Position numbers and translations under genes: made by a program. Under the pieces are notes generated by a model that saw only the letters and a list, made by a program, of their open reading frames with translations, had not been told where the DNA came from and ran no database searches. Shown here in pieces: positions 36,999-45,535 of a stretch of 64,000 nucleotides of DNA (positions within the stretch are counted from its first letter, which is position 1; each line of letters starts with the position of its first letter). The stretch comes from Sphingobacterium phlebotomi (GTDB lineage Bacteria > Bacteroidota > Bacteroidia > Sphingobacteriales > Sphingobacteriaceae): assembly GCF_008180195.1 (NCBI RefSeq), contig NZ_VTAV01000008.1:62001-126000 (forward strand). The letters are read 5' to 3'.

Positions 36999-38450
36999 CT
37001 AAAAGGTCTCAAACTCGGCCTCAGATGACGATTGCACATCCTCTTCGCTTACCAATTTTCCATTGATGGTTACATTTTCAAATTTCATTCCTTTGGTATA
37101 GTTCGCCTGAATAGGTACGTCTACACCTTCGATATTGGAGTTGATAATTTTAAGATTTTCTGCCGGAGATTCTTCATAAGCGTTGATTAACACGCCGAAC
37201 TTCCCTCCTTGTTTTACATTCAGATTTTCTACCGTAATGTTACGTACGGTAGGCATAAAATCGCCCGGGTTTTCGTAATACATATCTACTAGAACGGCCG
37301 CCTCTTTATAGGTCCCTACTTCGATATTACGCACATAGATATCCTCTATAATCCCACCGCGGAGTGAGCTTGTTTTAATCCGTAATATTCTATCCAGTTC
37401 TGGGCTATCCATTTTTAGGTTCTGAGCAAAGATATTCTTGGCTCCACCAGATATCTCACTACCTAGAACAATACCACCGTGACCATCTTTCATCTCACAG
37501 TTTTCGATGATATGGTTTTCCGCCGGACGCCCAATCTCCCGACCATCTTCGTTCCGTCCGGATTTAATCGCAATACAGTCATCTCCCGTATCAAAATAAC
37601 AATCCGTTATCAAGACATTTTTACTGGACTCTGGGTTACAGCCATCATTGTTGGGCCCATGCGTGACTACACTGACATTCCGTACCGTCACATTCTCACA
37701 TAATACCGGATTGATGTTCCAAAACGGTGCATTAATAATTTTTACATCGGCAATTAAAATGTTGGACGAGTTATAGGGTTGAATAAACGGCGGGCGTAAG
37801 AAACTACCGTCACCATGTATTCGCTCTTCCACCGGAACGCGGTCTTTTACTTCTTGTGTCAATTTTTTGACGGCGGCCAATTGGTTATCCATCCCTTCAA
37901 CCCAGCCATGCTCTTTCTTCGCTTTCCATGGCCACCAGTGTTTGTTATTTGCATTTCCATCGAGGACACCGTTTCCGGTAATGGCTATATTTTCTTGACC
38001 ATAAGCGTAAATCAAAGGCGAGTAGTTCATGCATTCCATTCCCTCCCAGCGTGTTTTGACTAACGGCTTATAATCCGCTACATCCCGGCTGAACAGCAAT
38101 TTTGCGCCATCTTCCAGATGTAAATTGACATTGCTTTTCAAATGGATAGCACCGGTCAAAAACGTTCCTTTGGGAACGACAACCCGGCCACCTCCACCTT
38201 GGTGACAAGCTTCAATAGCCGCATGGATAGCTTTGGTACTGAGGACAGTGCTATCGACGTCGGCTCCGTATTCCGTGATCACAAAATCTTTCTCTGCGAA
38301 GGTAGGCGCCACGATCAATGCGCGTATGCTATCCGCTATTTGCCATGCCTTGTCCGTTTCTTGTACTTGTTTGTTTTGGGTCTCTCCACACCCCACCAAT
38401 AAACCCATTGGTAAAATGGCGGTTAGGATTAAATTACGTACTTGCTTCAT
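36999..38450 (-). CDS. GH28 polygalacturonase-like lipoprotein
   Basis: A right-handed beta-helix enzyme with lipoprotein signal (PMGLLVGC, Cys 21). The four GH28 active-site blocks are present: NNDGCNP (Asp), DTGDDCIAIKSG (Asp-Asp), DGHGGIVLGSE (His) and the RIK triplet in RILRIKTSS. It would hydrolyse galacturonic-acid linkages in homogalacturonan or rhamnogalacturonan, possibly in exo mode. No other pectin gene is in sight, so it appears as a single outlying gene and is transcribed alone from just upstream of 38450. Substrate within GH28 is not resolved. Confidence 0.92.
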   Translation of the reverse strand: MKQVRNLILTAILPMGLLVGCGETQNKQVQETDKAWQIADSIRALIVAPTFAEKDFVITEYGADVDSTVLSTKAIHAAIEACHQGGGGRVVVPKGTFLTGAIHLKSNVNLHLEDGAKLLFSRDVADYKPLVKTRWEGMECMNYSPLIYAYGQENIAITGNGVLDGNANNKHWWPWKAKKEHGWVEGMDNQLAAVKKLTQEVKDRVPVEERIHGDGSFLRPPFIQPYNSSNILIADVKIINAPFWNINPVLCENVTVRNVSVVTHGPNNDGCNPESSKNVLITDCYFDTGDDCIAIKSGRNEDGREIGRPAENHIIENCEMKDGHGGIVLGSEISGGAKNIFAQNLKMDSPELDRILRIKTSSLRGGIIEDIYVRNIEVGTYKEAAVLVDMYYENPGDFMPTVRNITVENLNVKQGGKFGVLINAYEESPAENLKIINSNIEGVDVPIQANYTKGMKFENVTINGKLVSEEDVQSSSEAEFETF

Positions 38451-38515
38451 ATAAGTTCACTTGGGTAAATAGCCCGAAAGATAGGAAAATTTTGTTACAT
38501 AGGAGCGGTTGTACG

Positions 38516-39289
38516 CTAGCTTAGAAATTGAGTAACCAGTTCGTTGAACGCTTTTGGATTCTCGGCTTGTACCCAATGCCCTGCTTTCGGAACGGTTTTA
38601 ATCTCCGAATTCGGAAACATCTCCTTGATCATCGGATAATCCTCTTCCAGGATATAGTTTGATTTCTCGCCAGACAGGAATAATGTCTCCCCATCGTAAA
38701 CACCCGGCTCCACACCTACCGTAATAAACGCTGCGTATTTTTCGGTTAAGGTTTTTAAGTTAAAACGCCAATCTAATGTACGGTCTTCCTTTATATACAC
38801 GTTCTTAAGCAAAAATTGAATGACACCGGTTTCATTCAGATATTCGCGCAATTGCTCTTCTACTTCCCCACGGTTACTCGCTTCGTCAATCTTAACGGCC
38901 TGCAACGCTTCTATTATTTTTTGATGATGCGGCGGATAAGCTTTGGGTGCAATGTCCGCAATAATCAGTTTACGGATGTTGGTCGACTTGGAAACGGCAT
39001 ACTGCATGGCCACTTTTCCGCCAAGGGAATGACCAAGTATATCGACTTCCTGAAGCCCGTGATGGTCTATGTAAGCTTCCAAATCGTCGACCATTACCGC
39101 CAACGACATCTCTTCGCTGTGAAAGCTATGCCCATGGTTACGCAGATCCAACAAATGAACAGGTCTGTCCTGACCAAATTCCCGCGCAAAGCTACCCCAA
39201 TTATCGGACATGCCAAACAGCCCATGCATCACCAATAAAGGGGTGCCCGGCTTGTCCTCTCCGTATATTCGTGAATGTAAAATCTCCAT
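38516..39289 (-). CDS. Alpha/beta-hydrolase fold esterase (YbfF-like)
   Basis: A cytoplasmic alpha/beta hydrolase of 257 residues. It shows the oxyanion region (MHGLFGMSDNWG), a DLRNHGHS block, the nucleophile elbow GHSLGG and the C-terminal His in AGHWVQAENP; the acid is probably in the LFLSGEKSNYI strand. These match the YbfF/abhydrolase-1 esterase group, whose natural substrates (short acyl esters or thioesters) are poorly known. It is a monocistronic gene, divergent from the copper regulator. The function beyond ester hydrolysis is open. Confidence 0.88.
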   Translation of the reverse strand: MEILHSRIYGEDKPGTPLLVMHGLFGMSDNWGSFAREFGQDRPVHLLDLRNHGHSFHSEEMSLAVMVDDLEAYIDHHGLQEVDILGHSLGGKVAMQYAVSKSTNIRKLIIADIAPKAYPPHHQKIIEALQAVKIDEASNRGEVEEQLREYLNETGVIQFLLKNVYIKEDRTLDWRFNLKTLTEKYAAFITVGVEPGVYDGETLFLSGEKSNYILEEDYPMIKEMFPNSEIKTVPKAGHWVQAENPKAFNELVTQFLS

Positions 39290-39315
39290 AAGGAGTAAAG
39301 ATAAGGTTTTTCATT

Positions 39316-39341
39316 GTCCTTTTTTTTAGAAAAAAATGGAC
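39316..39341. repeat. A/T-rich hairpin upstream of the esterase gene
   Basis: GTCC at 39316-39319 pairs with GGAC at 39338-39341 through an inner T-run/A-run stem with one mismatch. It lies next to the larger inverted repeat 39352-39425 in the divergent region. It could be a weak terminator for a - strand transcript from the inverted-repeat region, or only composition. Confidence 0.35.
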
Positions 39342-39351
39342 CAAAAAAATC

Positions 39352-39425
39352 GTCGCTTCAAATGTTTTACATTAGGGATAGTACGAAGGATGAGTTGGTG
39401 CAGTTGTAAAACATTTGGATGCGAC
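39352..39425. repeat. Long inverted repeat in the copper-regulator upstream region
   Basis: The arms are 39352-39370 (GTCGCTTCAAATGTTTTAC) and 39406-39425 (reverse complement reads GTCGCATCCAAATGTTTTAC). They match except near TT/ATC and enclose a 35-nt centre. Both ends continue into A- or T-runs. It could be an operator, a structured RNA or a small mobile-element remnant. It lies between the divergent esterase and AraC-type regulator genes. Confidence 0.7.
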
Positions 39426-39464
39426 CTTTTTGTGTTAATTAGGGATCGTGCAATAGAGAATGAG
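39371..39464 (+). promoter_or_regulatory. Imperfect direct repeat, candidate regulator binding sites
   Basis: ATTAGGGATAGTACGAAGGATGAG (39371 to 39394) is repeated with changes at 39438-39464, the shared parts being ATTAGGGAT, GT-C and A-GATGAG/AATGAG. The second copy ends about 10 nt before a -33 candidate. AraC-type regulators usually bind direct repeats, so these may be autoregulatory sites of the gene at 39526. Confidence 0.45.
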
Positions 39465-39474
39465 TAATATTACT

Positions 39475-39503
39475 TTTGAATTGCAATATTCTTTGTTATT
39501 TTG
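39475..39503 (+). promoter_or_regulatory. Candidate promoter of the HMA-AraC regulator
   Basis: TTTG at 39475-39478 and TATTTTG at 39497-39503, 18 nt apart, approximate the Bacteroidota -33/-7 pair. Transcription would start near 39509, inside the longer in-frame extension, which supports the ATG at 39526 as the true start. Confidence 0.4.
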
Positions 39504-39525
39504 GGCTAATGATAACGCCTATAAA

Positions 39526-40086
39526 ATGACCATTTACATCAAAAATATGGTATGCAACCGCTGTATCATGGTGGTTCGCCAAGAGATCGAGAAATTAGGG
39601 CTCCATATCCAGTCGATAAAATTAGGAGAAGTGGTTCTGAAGGAGACCTTAGAGCAAGCCCAATTGGTTACGATTGCAGATGTACTGGAGCCGCTGGGAT
39701 TTGCGTTGATCGACGATAAAAAGAGTCAGCTTATTGCACAGATAAAAGCTATTGTTATACAATGGGTACGCGAACAAGATGGGGAACGCACCGTTAACCT
39801 CTCGGATATTTTGGCCGATCAGCTGCATCATGATTACAATTACCTATCCAATCTCTTCTCCGAAGTGGAGGGTATCACCATCGAGAAATATCACATCGCT
39901 CAAAAGATCGAACGTGTGAAAGAACTATTGGTGTATGATGAGTTGTCGTTAAGTGAAATTGCTTATCAGCTGGGTTATTCCAGTGTGGCGTATCTCAGCA
40001 ATCAGTTTAAAAAAGTGACCGGCTTATCGCCCAGCCATTTTAAAAAAATTAAAGAAGACAAGCGGAAACCGCTCGACGAGGTGTAA
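39526..40086 (+). CDS. AraC-family regulator with N-terminal HMA-like metal-binding domain
   Basis: The first about 65 residues look like a ferredoxin-fold heavy-metal-associated domain. It starts MTIYIKNMVCNRC with a Cys10-x-x-Cys13 pair, as in copper chaperones, and ends in GFALIDD. After a short linker, an AraC-type double helix-turn-helix follows (about 100-180; LSEIAYQLGYSSVAYLSNQFKKVTGLSP). It likely senses Cu(I) or another thiophilic metal directly and controls the adjacent copper genes. The frame is open further upstream (ATG at 39460, +22 residues), but a candidate promoter lies inside that extension. The gene is on the same strand as copA, 97 nt upstream. Confidence 0.85.
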   Translation: MTIYIKNMVCNRCIMVVRQEIEKLGLHIQSIKLGEVVLKETLEQAQLVTIADVLEPLGFALIDDKKSQLIAQIKAIVIQWVREQDGERTVNLSDILADQLHHDYNYLSNLFSEVEGITIEKYHIAQKIERVKELLVYDELSLSEIAYQLGYSSVAYLSNQFKKVTGLSPSHFKKIKEDKRKPLDEV

Positions 40087-40096
40087 TATGATGTAA

Positions 40097-40129
40097 ATCT
40101 TACAACTCTTTCCCAAAATAGTGTAAGAT
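40097..40129 (+). promoter_or_regulatory. Inverted repeat upstream of copA
   Basis: ATCTTAC (40097-40103) and GTAAGAT (40123-40129) form a 7-bp inverted repeat with a 19-nt spacer, ending 54 nt before the copA ATG. Its position in the regulator-copA gap suggests an operator or promoter element of the copper genes. Confidence 0.4.
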
Positions 40130-40183
40130 ACCATCAACCCTTTATGCCGAACTTTGTTGATAACAAAAGAAAGGTATAAAGCT

Positions 40184-42406
40184 ATGGCTACAAACAATAA
40201 ACAAACCGCGGTAAAAGAATCATTTCCGGTCTTGAACATGACCTGTGCGGGATGTGCCGTAAGTTCAGAAAGCACCGTTAAAGCGATGCCTGGGGTATTG
40301 GACGCTGCGGTCAACTTTGCCAACGCCACGCTGACTGTGGAGTACCAACCGGATACGACCAGCCCCGCAGCCATGCAACAAGCATTACAATCCATCGGCT
40401 ATGATCTGCTTTTGGAAGACGAAAGCACCCAACAGGAAACGCTAGAAGCTATCCACGAGAAAAAATATAAAACGTTAAAAAATAAAACTATTTGGGCGAT
40501 TATTCTATCCCTTCCAGTCGTCGTTATCGGCATGTTTTTCATGCATATGCCTTATGGCAATGAAATTATGTGGCTGTTTTCCACGCCGGTTGTTCTGTGG
40601 TTAGGTAGAGACTTCTTTACTAATGCCTGGAAACAGGCAAAACACCGTTCTGCAAATATGGACACCCTTGTTGCGCTGAGTACCGGGATAGCTTACCTAT
40701 TCAGTGTCTTCAATATGCTGTATCCCGAATTCTGGTTGGAAAGAAACTTAGAACCACATGTTTACTTTGAAGCAGCGGCTGTTATCATCGCTTTTATTCT
40801 ATTGGGTAAATTATTGGAAGAAAGAGCGAAGGGCAATACCTCTTCCGCTATAAAAAAACTGATGGGGTTACAGCCGAAGACCGTCGTTCTCATACTGCCT
40901 GATGGCACGGAAAAACAAGTTGCCATAGAGGATGTACATGTCGACAACGTGATTTTAGTAAAACCGGGCGAAAAGATTGCCGTGGATGGTATCGTTACGT
41001 CCGGTAATTCTTATGTAGACGAAAGTATGCTCAGCGGCGAGCCTGTCCCCGTACAGAAAAAAGAAAACGAAAAAGTTTTTGCTGGTACGATTAACCAAAA
41101 AGGAAGCTTCCAGTTTAAAGCGACAAAAGTCGGTAAAGAAACCATGTTAGCCCAGATCATTAAAATGGTGCAGGACGCACAAGGCAGCAAAGCCCCTGTA
41201 CAAAAATTAGTGGATAAAATTGCCGGCATATTCGTACCGGTAGTTTTGGGAATCGCCGTCCTTACCTTCGTCCTGTGGTTGGTGCTTGACGGTAATGAAG
41301 GACTCGTACACGGTCTTTTAGCGGCTGTCACCGTCTTGGTTATTGCCTGTCCATGTGCCCTGGGGTTAGCGACACCAACCGCTATTATGGTGGGTGTAGG
41401 AAAAGGAGCTGAGCAGGGTATCCTAATTAAAGACGCGGAGAGCCTCGAATTGGCTAAAAAAGTGGATGCGATTATCCTGGATAAAACAGGTACGATCACC
41501 GAAGGGAAACCACAGGTTACCGATATGCATTGGTTACAGGAGGAACTTGTTCACCAACATATCTTGTTTAGTTTAGAAAAGCAATCTGAACACCCCCTAG
41601 CGGATGCCGTAGTGAAACATTTAGAAAATACGCAAGCAATTTCGCTCACTTCTTTTGAGAGTATAACCGGGAAAGGGGCAAAGGCCGTTCATGAGGGTGA
41701 AGATTATTATGCCGGTAACAAAAAACTATTGTCGGACCACAGTGTTCAAATCTCTCGACAACTTCAACAGTACGCCGATACATGGAGCCTAGAATCCAAA
41801 ACGGTTATTTGGTTTGCTAATAGTAAAGAAGCGCTTGCCGTATTGGCTATTTCCGATAAAATCAAGGGAACATCTGTAGAAGCTATTCAGCAATTAAAGG
41901 ACATGGATATTGAGCTATATATGCTTACAGGAGATAACGAAGCTACTGCCAAAGCCATCGCCGAGCAGACGGGCATTCCGCATTATAAAGCGGAAGTGTT
42001 ACCGCAGCATAAGGCAGATTTCGTTAAGGAGTTACATCAGCAAGGAAAGGTCGTTGCTATGGTAGGCGACGGTATTAACGATAGCACCGCTTTGGCAACC
42101 GCTGATGTCAGTATCGCGATGGGTAAGGGAAGTGATATTGCCATGGATGTGGCGAAAATGACCATCATTTCCTCCGATTTAAAAAAGATACCCGAAGCGA
42201 TCAAGTTATCCAAACAGACCGTGGCTACTATCAAACAAAACTTATTCTGGGCCTTCATTTACAACCTAATTGGCATCCCGATTGCAGCAGGTATATTATA
42301 TCCCATAAATGGGTTCCTGCTCAACCCAATGATTGCCGGTGCGGCGATGGCATTGAGTAGCGTAAGCGTAGTAAGTAACAGTTTACGGTTGAAATGGAAG
42401 AAGTAA
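40184..42406 (+). CDS. copA: Copper-exporting P1B-type ATPase
   Basis: An inner-membrane pump expelling Cu(I) from the cytoplasm. One N-terminal HMA domain carries Cys21-x-x-Cys24 (NMTCAGC). The transmembrane metal site is the Cys389-Pro-Cys391 of ACPCALG, preceded by GEPVPV (actuator). The phosphorylated Asp433 lies in DKTGT; SEHPLADAVV supplies the His-Pro motif and MVGDGINDS the hinge. The C-terminal membrane pair retains Asn, Met and Ser residues (NPMIAGAAMALSSVSVVSNSLR) typical of copper P1B-1 pumps. The start at 40184 has AGAAAGG upstream; a TTG at 40154 would only add ten residues. Small HMA genes follow in the same direction. Confidence 0.96.
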   Translation: MATNNKQTAVKESFPVLNMTCAGCAVSSESTVKAMPGVLDAAVNFANATLTVEYQPDTTSPAAMQQALQSIGYDLLLEDESTQQETLEAIHEKKYKTLKNKTIWAIILSLPVVVIGMFFMHMPYGNEIMWLFSTPVVLWLGRDFFTNAWKQAKHRSANMDTLVALSTGIAYLFSVFNMLYPEFWLERNLEPHVYFEAAAVIIAFILLGKLLEERAKGNTSSAIKKLMGLQPKTVVLILPDGTEKQVAIEDVHVDNVILVKPGEKIAVDGIVTSGNSYVDESMLSGEPVPVQKKENEKVFAGTINQKGSFQFKATKVGKETMLAQIIKMVQDAQGSKAPVQKLVDKIAGIFVPVVLGIAVLTFVLWLVLDGNEGLVHGLLAAVTVLVIACPCALGLATPTAIMVGVGKGAEQGILIKDAESLELAKKVDAIILDKTGTITEGKPQVTDMHWLQEELVHQHILFSLEKQSEHPLADAVVKHLENTQAISLTSFESITGKGAKAVHEGEDYYAGNKKLLSDHSVQISRQLQQYADTWSLESKTVIWFANSKEALAVLAISDKIKGTSVEAIQQLKDMDIELYMLTGDNEATAKAIAEQTGIPHYKAEVLPQHKADFVKELHQQGKVVAMVGDGINDSTALATADVSIAMGKGSDIAMDVAKMTIISSDLKKIPEAIKLSKQTVATIKQNLFWAFIYNLIGIPIAAGILYPINGFLLNPMIAGAAMALSSVSVVSNSLRLKWKK

Positions 42407-42477
42407 CGTTGCACAAAAGCGTAAACAACTACAGATAATAAAATATAAATCATACACATAATTTACAATGGAACATC

Positions 42478-42699
42478 ATGGAAAATAAAACTTTTAAGTT
42501 CAAAACAAACATCAATTGTGGTGGCTGCGTATCTGGTGTAACACCATTTCTAAATGGACTGGATGGGGTAACCAAATGGGAAGTAGACACCAACAATAAA
42601 GATAAAATATTAACCGTTGTTGCAGATACGGCAACGGAAAAAGAGGTTATAGATTCGGTTCAGAAAGCTGGCTTTAAAATAGAACCGATGCAGGTTTAG
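42478..42699 (+). CDS. Cytoplasmic HMA metallochaperone (CopZ-like)
   Basis: A 73-residue protein that is one heavy-metal-associated domain with Cys14-Gly-Gly-Cys17 (NINCGGC) and the closing AGFKIEPM strand. It has no signal peptide, so it is a cytoplasmic copper carrier, expected to deliver Cu(I) to the CopA pump encoded 71 nt upstream or to the AraC-type sensor. Its CGGC differs from the CAGC or CGHC of classic CopZ, which is common in Bacteroidota. Confidence 0.88.
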   Translation: MENKTFKFKTNINCGGCVSGVTPFLNGLDGVTKWEVDTNNKDKILTVVADTATEKEVIDSVQKAGFKIEPMQV

Positions 42700-42721
42700 T
42701 AAACGATAAAACAATAAAAAA

Positions 42722-43147
42722 ATGAAGAGATTATCTTATATTATCACGACATGCTTCGTCCTTTTATCGACGCTATCGATCGCGCAGATAAAAAATGCAA
42801 AAATCGAGACCGCGAAAGTCAATGGCAATTGCGGTATGTGCAAGCGTACAATCGAGAAAGCAGGTAATGTGCAAAATGAAGCACAGGTTGTTTGGGATGC
42901 CGATAACCAGCGAGCTTCTATTACCTACGATGCAGAAAAGACGACAGTGGACACAGTCTTGAAACGTATTGCACAAGTGGGCTATGATAATGAAAAATAT
43001 TTGGCTCCTGATGATGTCTACCGTAATTTACATGACTGTTGTCAATATGATCGTAAATTGAAGCAATCGAAGCCCAAAACAAAGACCGATGAGCATTCGC
43101 AACATGATCACCATCAAGGTTCATCACATCAAGGAAAACAGCATTAA
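42722..43147 (+). CDS. Secreted HMA-domain protein with His-rich tail
   Basis: A signal peptide (to about residue 22, LSIAQ) is followed by an HMA-like domain with Cys37-Gly-Met-Cys40 (NGNCGMCKRTIEKAG) and a C-terminal tail rich in Lys, Asp and His (about 115-141). A second Cys pair occurs at LHDCCQYD. It is therefore a periplasmic copper-binding protein, possibly passing metal between the CopA pump and the multicopper oxidase encoded 21 nt downstream, or buffering excess. The secreted location sets it apart from the cytoplasmic chaperone just upstream. Confidence 0.82.
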   Translation: MKRLSYIITTCFVLLSTLSIAQIKNAKIETAKVNGNCGMCKRTIEKAGNVQNEAQVVWDADNQRASITYDAEKTTVDTVLKRIAQVGYDNEKYLAPDDVYRNLHDCCQYDRKLKQSKPKTKTDEHSQHDHHQGSSHQGKQH

Positions 43148-43168
43148 AAAATAACAATATTTAAAAAG

Positions 43169-45535
43169 ATGAATATGTTTAGTCGGTATCTGTCCTTTCT
43201 GTTTATGTTACTAGTATCCGTTTCTACAACGCTTGCCCAAAAAGTGGTTCGATATGATCTGTATGTGACGGATACACTGGTTAACTACAGCGGAAAAGAA
43301 AGACACGCCATTGCTGTAAATGGACAGATTCCGATGCCGACATTGATATTTACAGAAGGCGACACCGCCGAAATCGTATTGCACAATCTGCTTAAAGAAA
43401 GCACCTCTTTGCATTGGCACGGTGTGCAGCTACCCAACCGAGAAGACGGTGTACCATTTCTTACCCAAATGCCTATACCTGTGGGGGCAACTTACACTTA
43501 TCGTTTCCCTGTAAAGCAAAATGGTACCTATTGGTACCACAGCCACTCTGGCTTTCAGGAACAGATAGGTATGTATGGTGCTATCATTTTTCAGAAACGC
43601 AAGGATGACCGTAGCTTTCGGAAGGGAATTGACGACATACCGACCATCCCTGTAGTTTTGAGTGAATGGACGGATCTCCACCCGCATCATGTACAGCGTA
43701 TGCTGGGTACGGGGAACGATTGGTTTGGTATCAAGAAGAATACGGTACAAAGCTACGCCGAGGCAATCAAGGCAGGTCATTTTAAAACAAAAGTAGTGAA
43801 TGAATGGAAGCGTATGGAAGCTATGGACGTTAGTGATGTATATTACGAAAAGTTTTTGATAAACGGCACGAGCGAACAACAACTTCCCCAGTTTAAAGCA
43901 GGGGATCGCGTGCGCCTCCGGGTTATTAACGGTGGTGCCTCTTCCTATTTTTGGATGACCTATGCCGGCGGCAAAATAACGGTCGTTGCTAACGACGGTA
44001 ACGATGTGGTTCCCGTAGAAGTGGACCGACTGATCATCGGTGTATCGGAGACTTATGATATTATTGTCGATATTCCGGCAGAACATACCGCTTATGAGCT
44101 AATGGCAACAGCGGAAGATCGTTCCGGCTCTGCTTCCATGTATCTAGGCGAAGGCATTCGCCAGCTCATCTCGCCCTTGTCGAGACTTCAGTATTTTGAG
44201 GGCATGAAAATGATGAACGACATGATGAAAATGAATGGGGATATGGATGATATGGGAATGGATATGGGGCTTCAAAAAATGGATATGAATGCTGTCATGT
44301 ATCCGGAAATTCCATCGAACGACATGCATCAACATCATGGTGCAACATCCGCAGATGATCATGATCATACACACGAAGAACATCATCAGGGCCAGCAACA
44401 ATCCGAAACAGAGAACCATCACTCCAATCATGAAATGCATCAGCAGGAACAGGAACATGCCCATTATCAAGCGCAGGTATCTGATCAAGATCAACACGAG
44501 GCACACGGACTATCTTCCCAGAAAATTGTCACTTTAAATTACGCGATGTTGAAATCACCTTACAAAACAACATTGCCTAGCGACGCACCTGTCAAGGAAC
44601 TTCGCTTCGAGCTGACGGGAAACATGAACCGTTATGTGTGGAGTATGGATAACAGGGTGCTATCCGAAACGGATAAAATTCCGGTAGATAAAGGAGAACT
44701 TTTACGCATCATCCTGTATAACAATTCCATGATGCGCCACCCCATGCACCTGCACGGTTTTGATTTCCGTGTTCTGAACGGGCAGGGTGAATATGCTCCT
44801 TTAAAAAATGTGTTGGATATCATGCCGATGGAAACGGATACCATCGAGTTTATGGCAAACACGGAAGGAGACTGGTTTTTCCATTGCCATATCTTATACC
44901 ATATGATGGCTGGCATGAACCGTGTATTCGCGGTAGGTGATTATCAAAATGACTTGCTCCCCGATAAGGAAAAGGCTTATAAAGTGCTACAACGCGAAAG
45001 CAATATGCTTCACTTTATGGCCGAAAATGATTTTGCGACCAACGGTAATGACGGGCAAGCGATGTTGCAAAACACACGTTGGAGCTTAGGGACAGAATGG
45101 CGATTAGGCTATCATGATACGCATGGTTATGAGGTAGAAACGCACTTCGGCCGGTATATCGGAAAAATGCAGTGGCTTATGCCGTTCGTCGGTTTCGACT
45201 GGCGCTATCGAAAAATGGGGCACAACGAACAGGAAAAGAATATGTTCGGACAGGTAAATAAGAAAGATAACCGGAGTGCCTTTAGCGTAGGGGTTATGTA
45301 TACATTACCTATGCTCATTAATTTTCAGGCGGAAGTATATCATGACGGTATTGTGCGATTAGCCTTAATGCGTGAAGATATCCCTGTCTCCAGACGAGTA
45401 CGTGCAGGCTTTATGGTGAATACGGATAAAGAATATATGCTCGATTTACGGTATATCCTTACCCGGAATTTTGGTGTCCGCACACATTATGATAGCGATA
45501 TGGGCTTTGGCGTAGGATTAGCCGTGAATTACTGA
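43169..45535 (+). CDS. Multicopper oxidase (CopA/PcoA type) fused to a CopB-like C-terminal region
   Basis: The protein has a signal peptide (MFSRYLSFLFMLLVSVSTTLAQ from the second Met), then three cupredoxin domains with all copper-binding blocks: H82-W-H in LHWHGVQLP, WYHSHSG, HPMHLHGFDFRVL (about 524) and HCHILYHMMAGM (about 571). Between domains 2 and 3, about residues 345-445, lies a Met- then His-rich stretch that should bind several copper ions. After the last cupredoxin domain about 150 extra residues (from about 640: EWRLGYHDTHGYEVETHFG to GVGLAVNY) resemble the beta-barrel of the outer-membrane copper protein CopB/PcoB. The enzyme would oxidise Cu(I) to Cu(II). Last gene of the copper cluster; its end overlaps the convergent gene by 7 nt. 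Confidence 0.93.
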   Translation: MNMFSRYLSFLFMLLVSVSTTLAQKVVRYDLYVTDTLVNYSGKERHAIAVNGQIPMPTLIFTEGDTAEIVLHNLLKESTSLHWHGVQLPNREDGVPFLTQMPIPVGATYTYRFPVKQNGTYWYHSHSGFQEQIGMYGAIIFQKRKDDRSFRKGIDDIPTIPVVLSEWTDLHPHHVQRMLGTGNDWFGIKKNTVQSYAEAIKAGHFKTKVVNEWKRMEAMDVSDVYYEKFLINGTSEQQLPQFKAGDRVRLRVINGGASSYFWMTYAGGKITVVANDGNDVVPVEVDRLIIGVSETYDIIVDIPAEHTAYELMATAEDRSGSASMYLGEGIRQLISPLSRLQYFEGMKMMNDMMKMNGDMDDMGMDMGLQKMDMNAVMYPEIPSNDMHQHHGATSADDHDHTHEEHHQGQQQSETENHHSNHEMHQQEQEHAHYQAQVSDQDQHEAHGLSSQKIVTLNYAMLKSPYKTTLPSDAPVKELRFELTGNMNRYVWSMDNRVLSETDKIPVDKGELLRIILYNNSMMRHPMHLHGFDFRVLNGQGEYAPLKNVLDIMPMETDTIEFMANTEGDWFFHCHILYHMMAGMNRVFAVGDYQNDLLPDKEKAYKVLQRESNMLHFMAENDFATNGNDGQAMLQNTRWSLGTEWRLGYHDTHGYEVETHFGRYIGKMQWLMPFVGFDWRYRKMGHNEQEKNMFGQVNKKDNRSAFSVGVMYTLPMLINFQAEVYHDGIVRLALMREDIPVSRRVRAGFMVNTDKEYMLDLRYILTRNFGVRTHYDSDMGFGVGLAVNY

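Noticed and set aside
43430..44086. 218-codon open frame on the - strand inside the multicopper oxidase gene
   Set aside because: Opposite frame of a well-recognised oxidase; the product is Cys/His/Tyr-rich with no domain and no start context.
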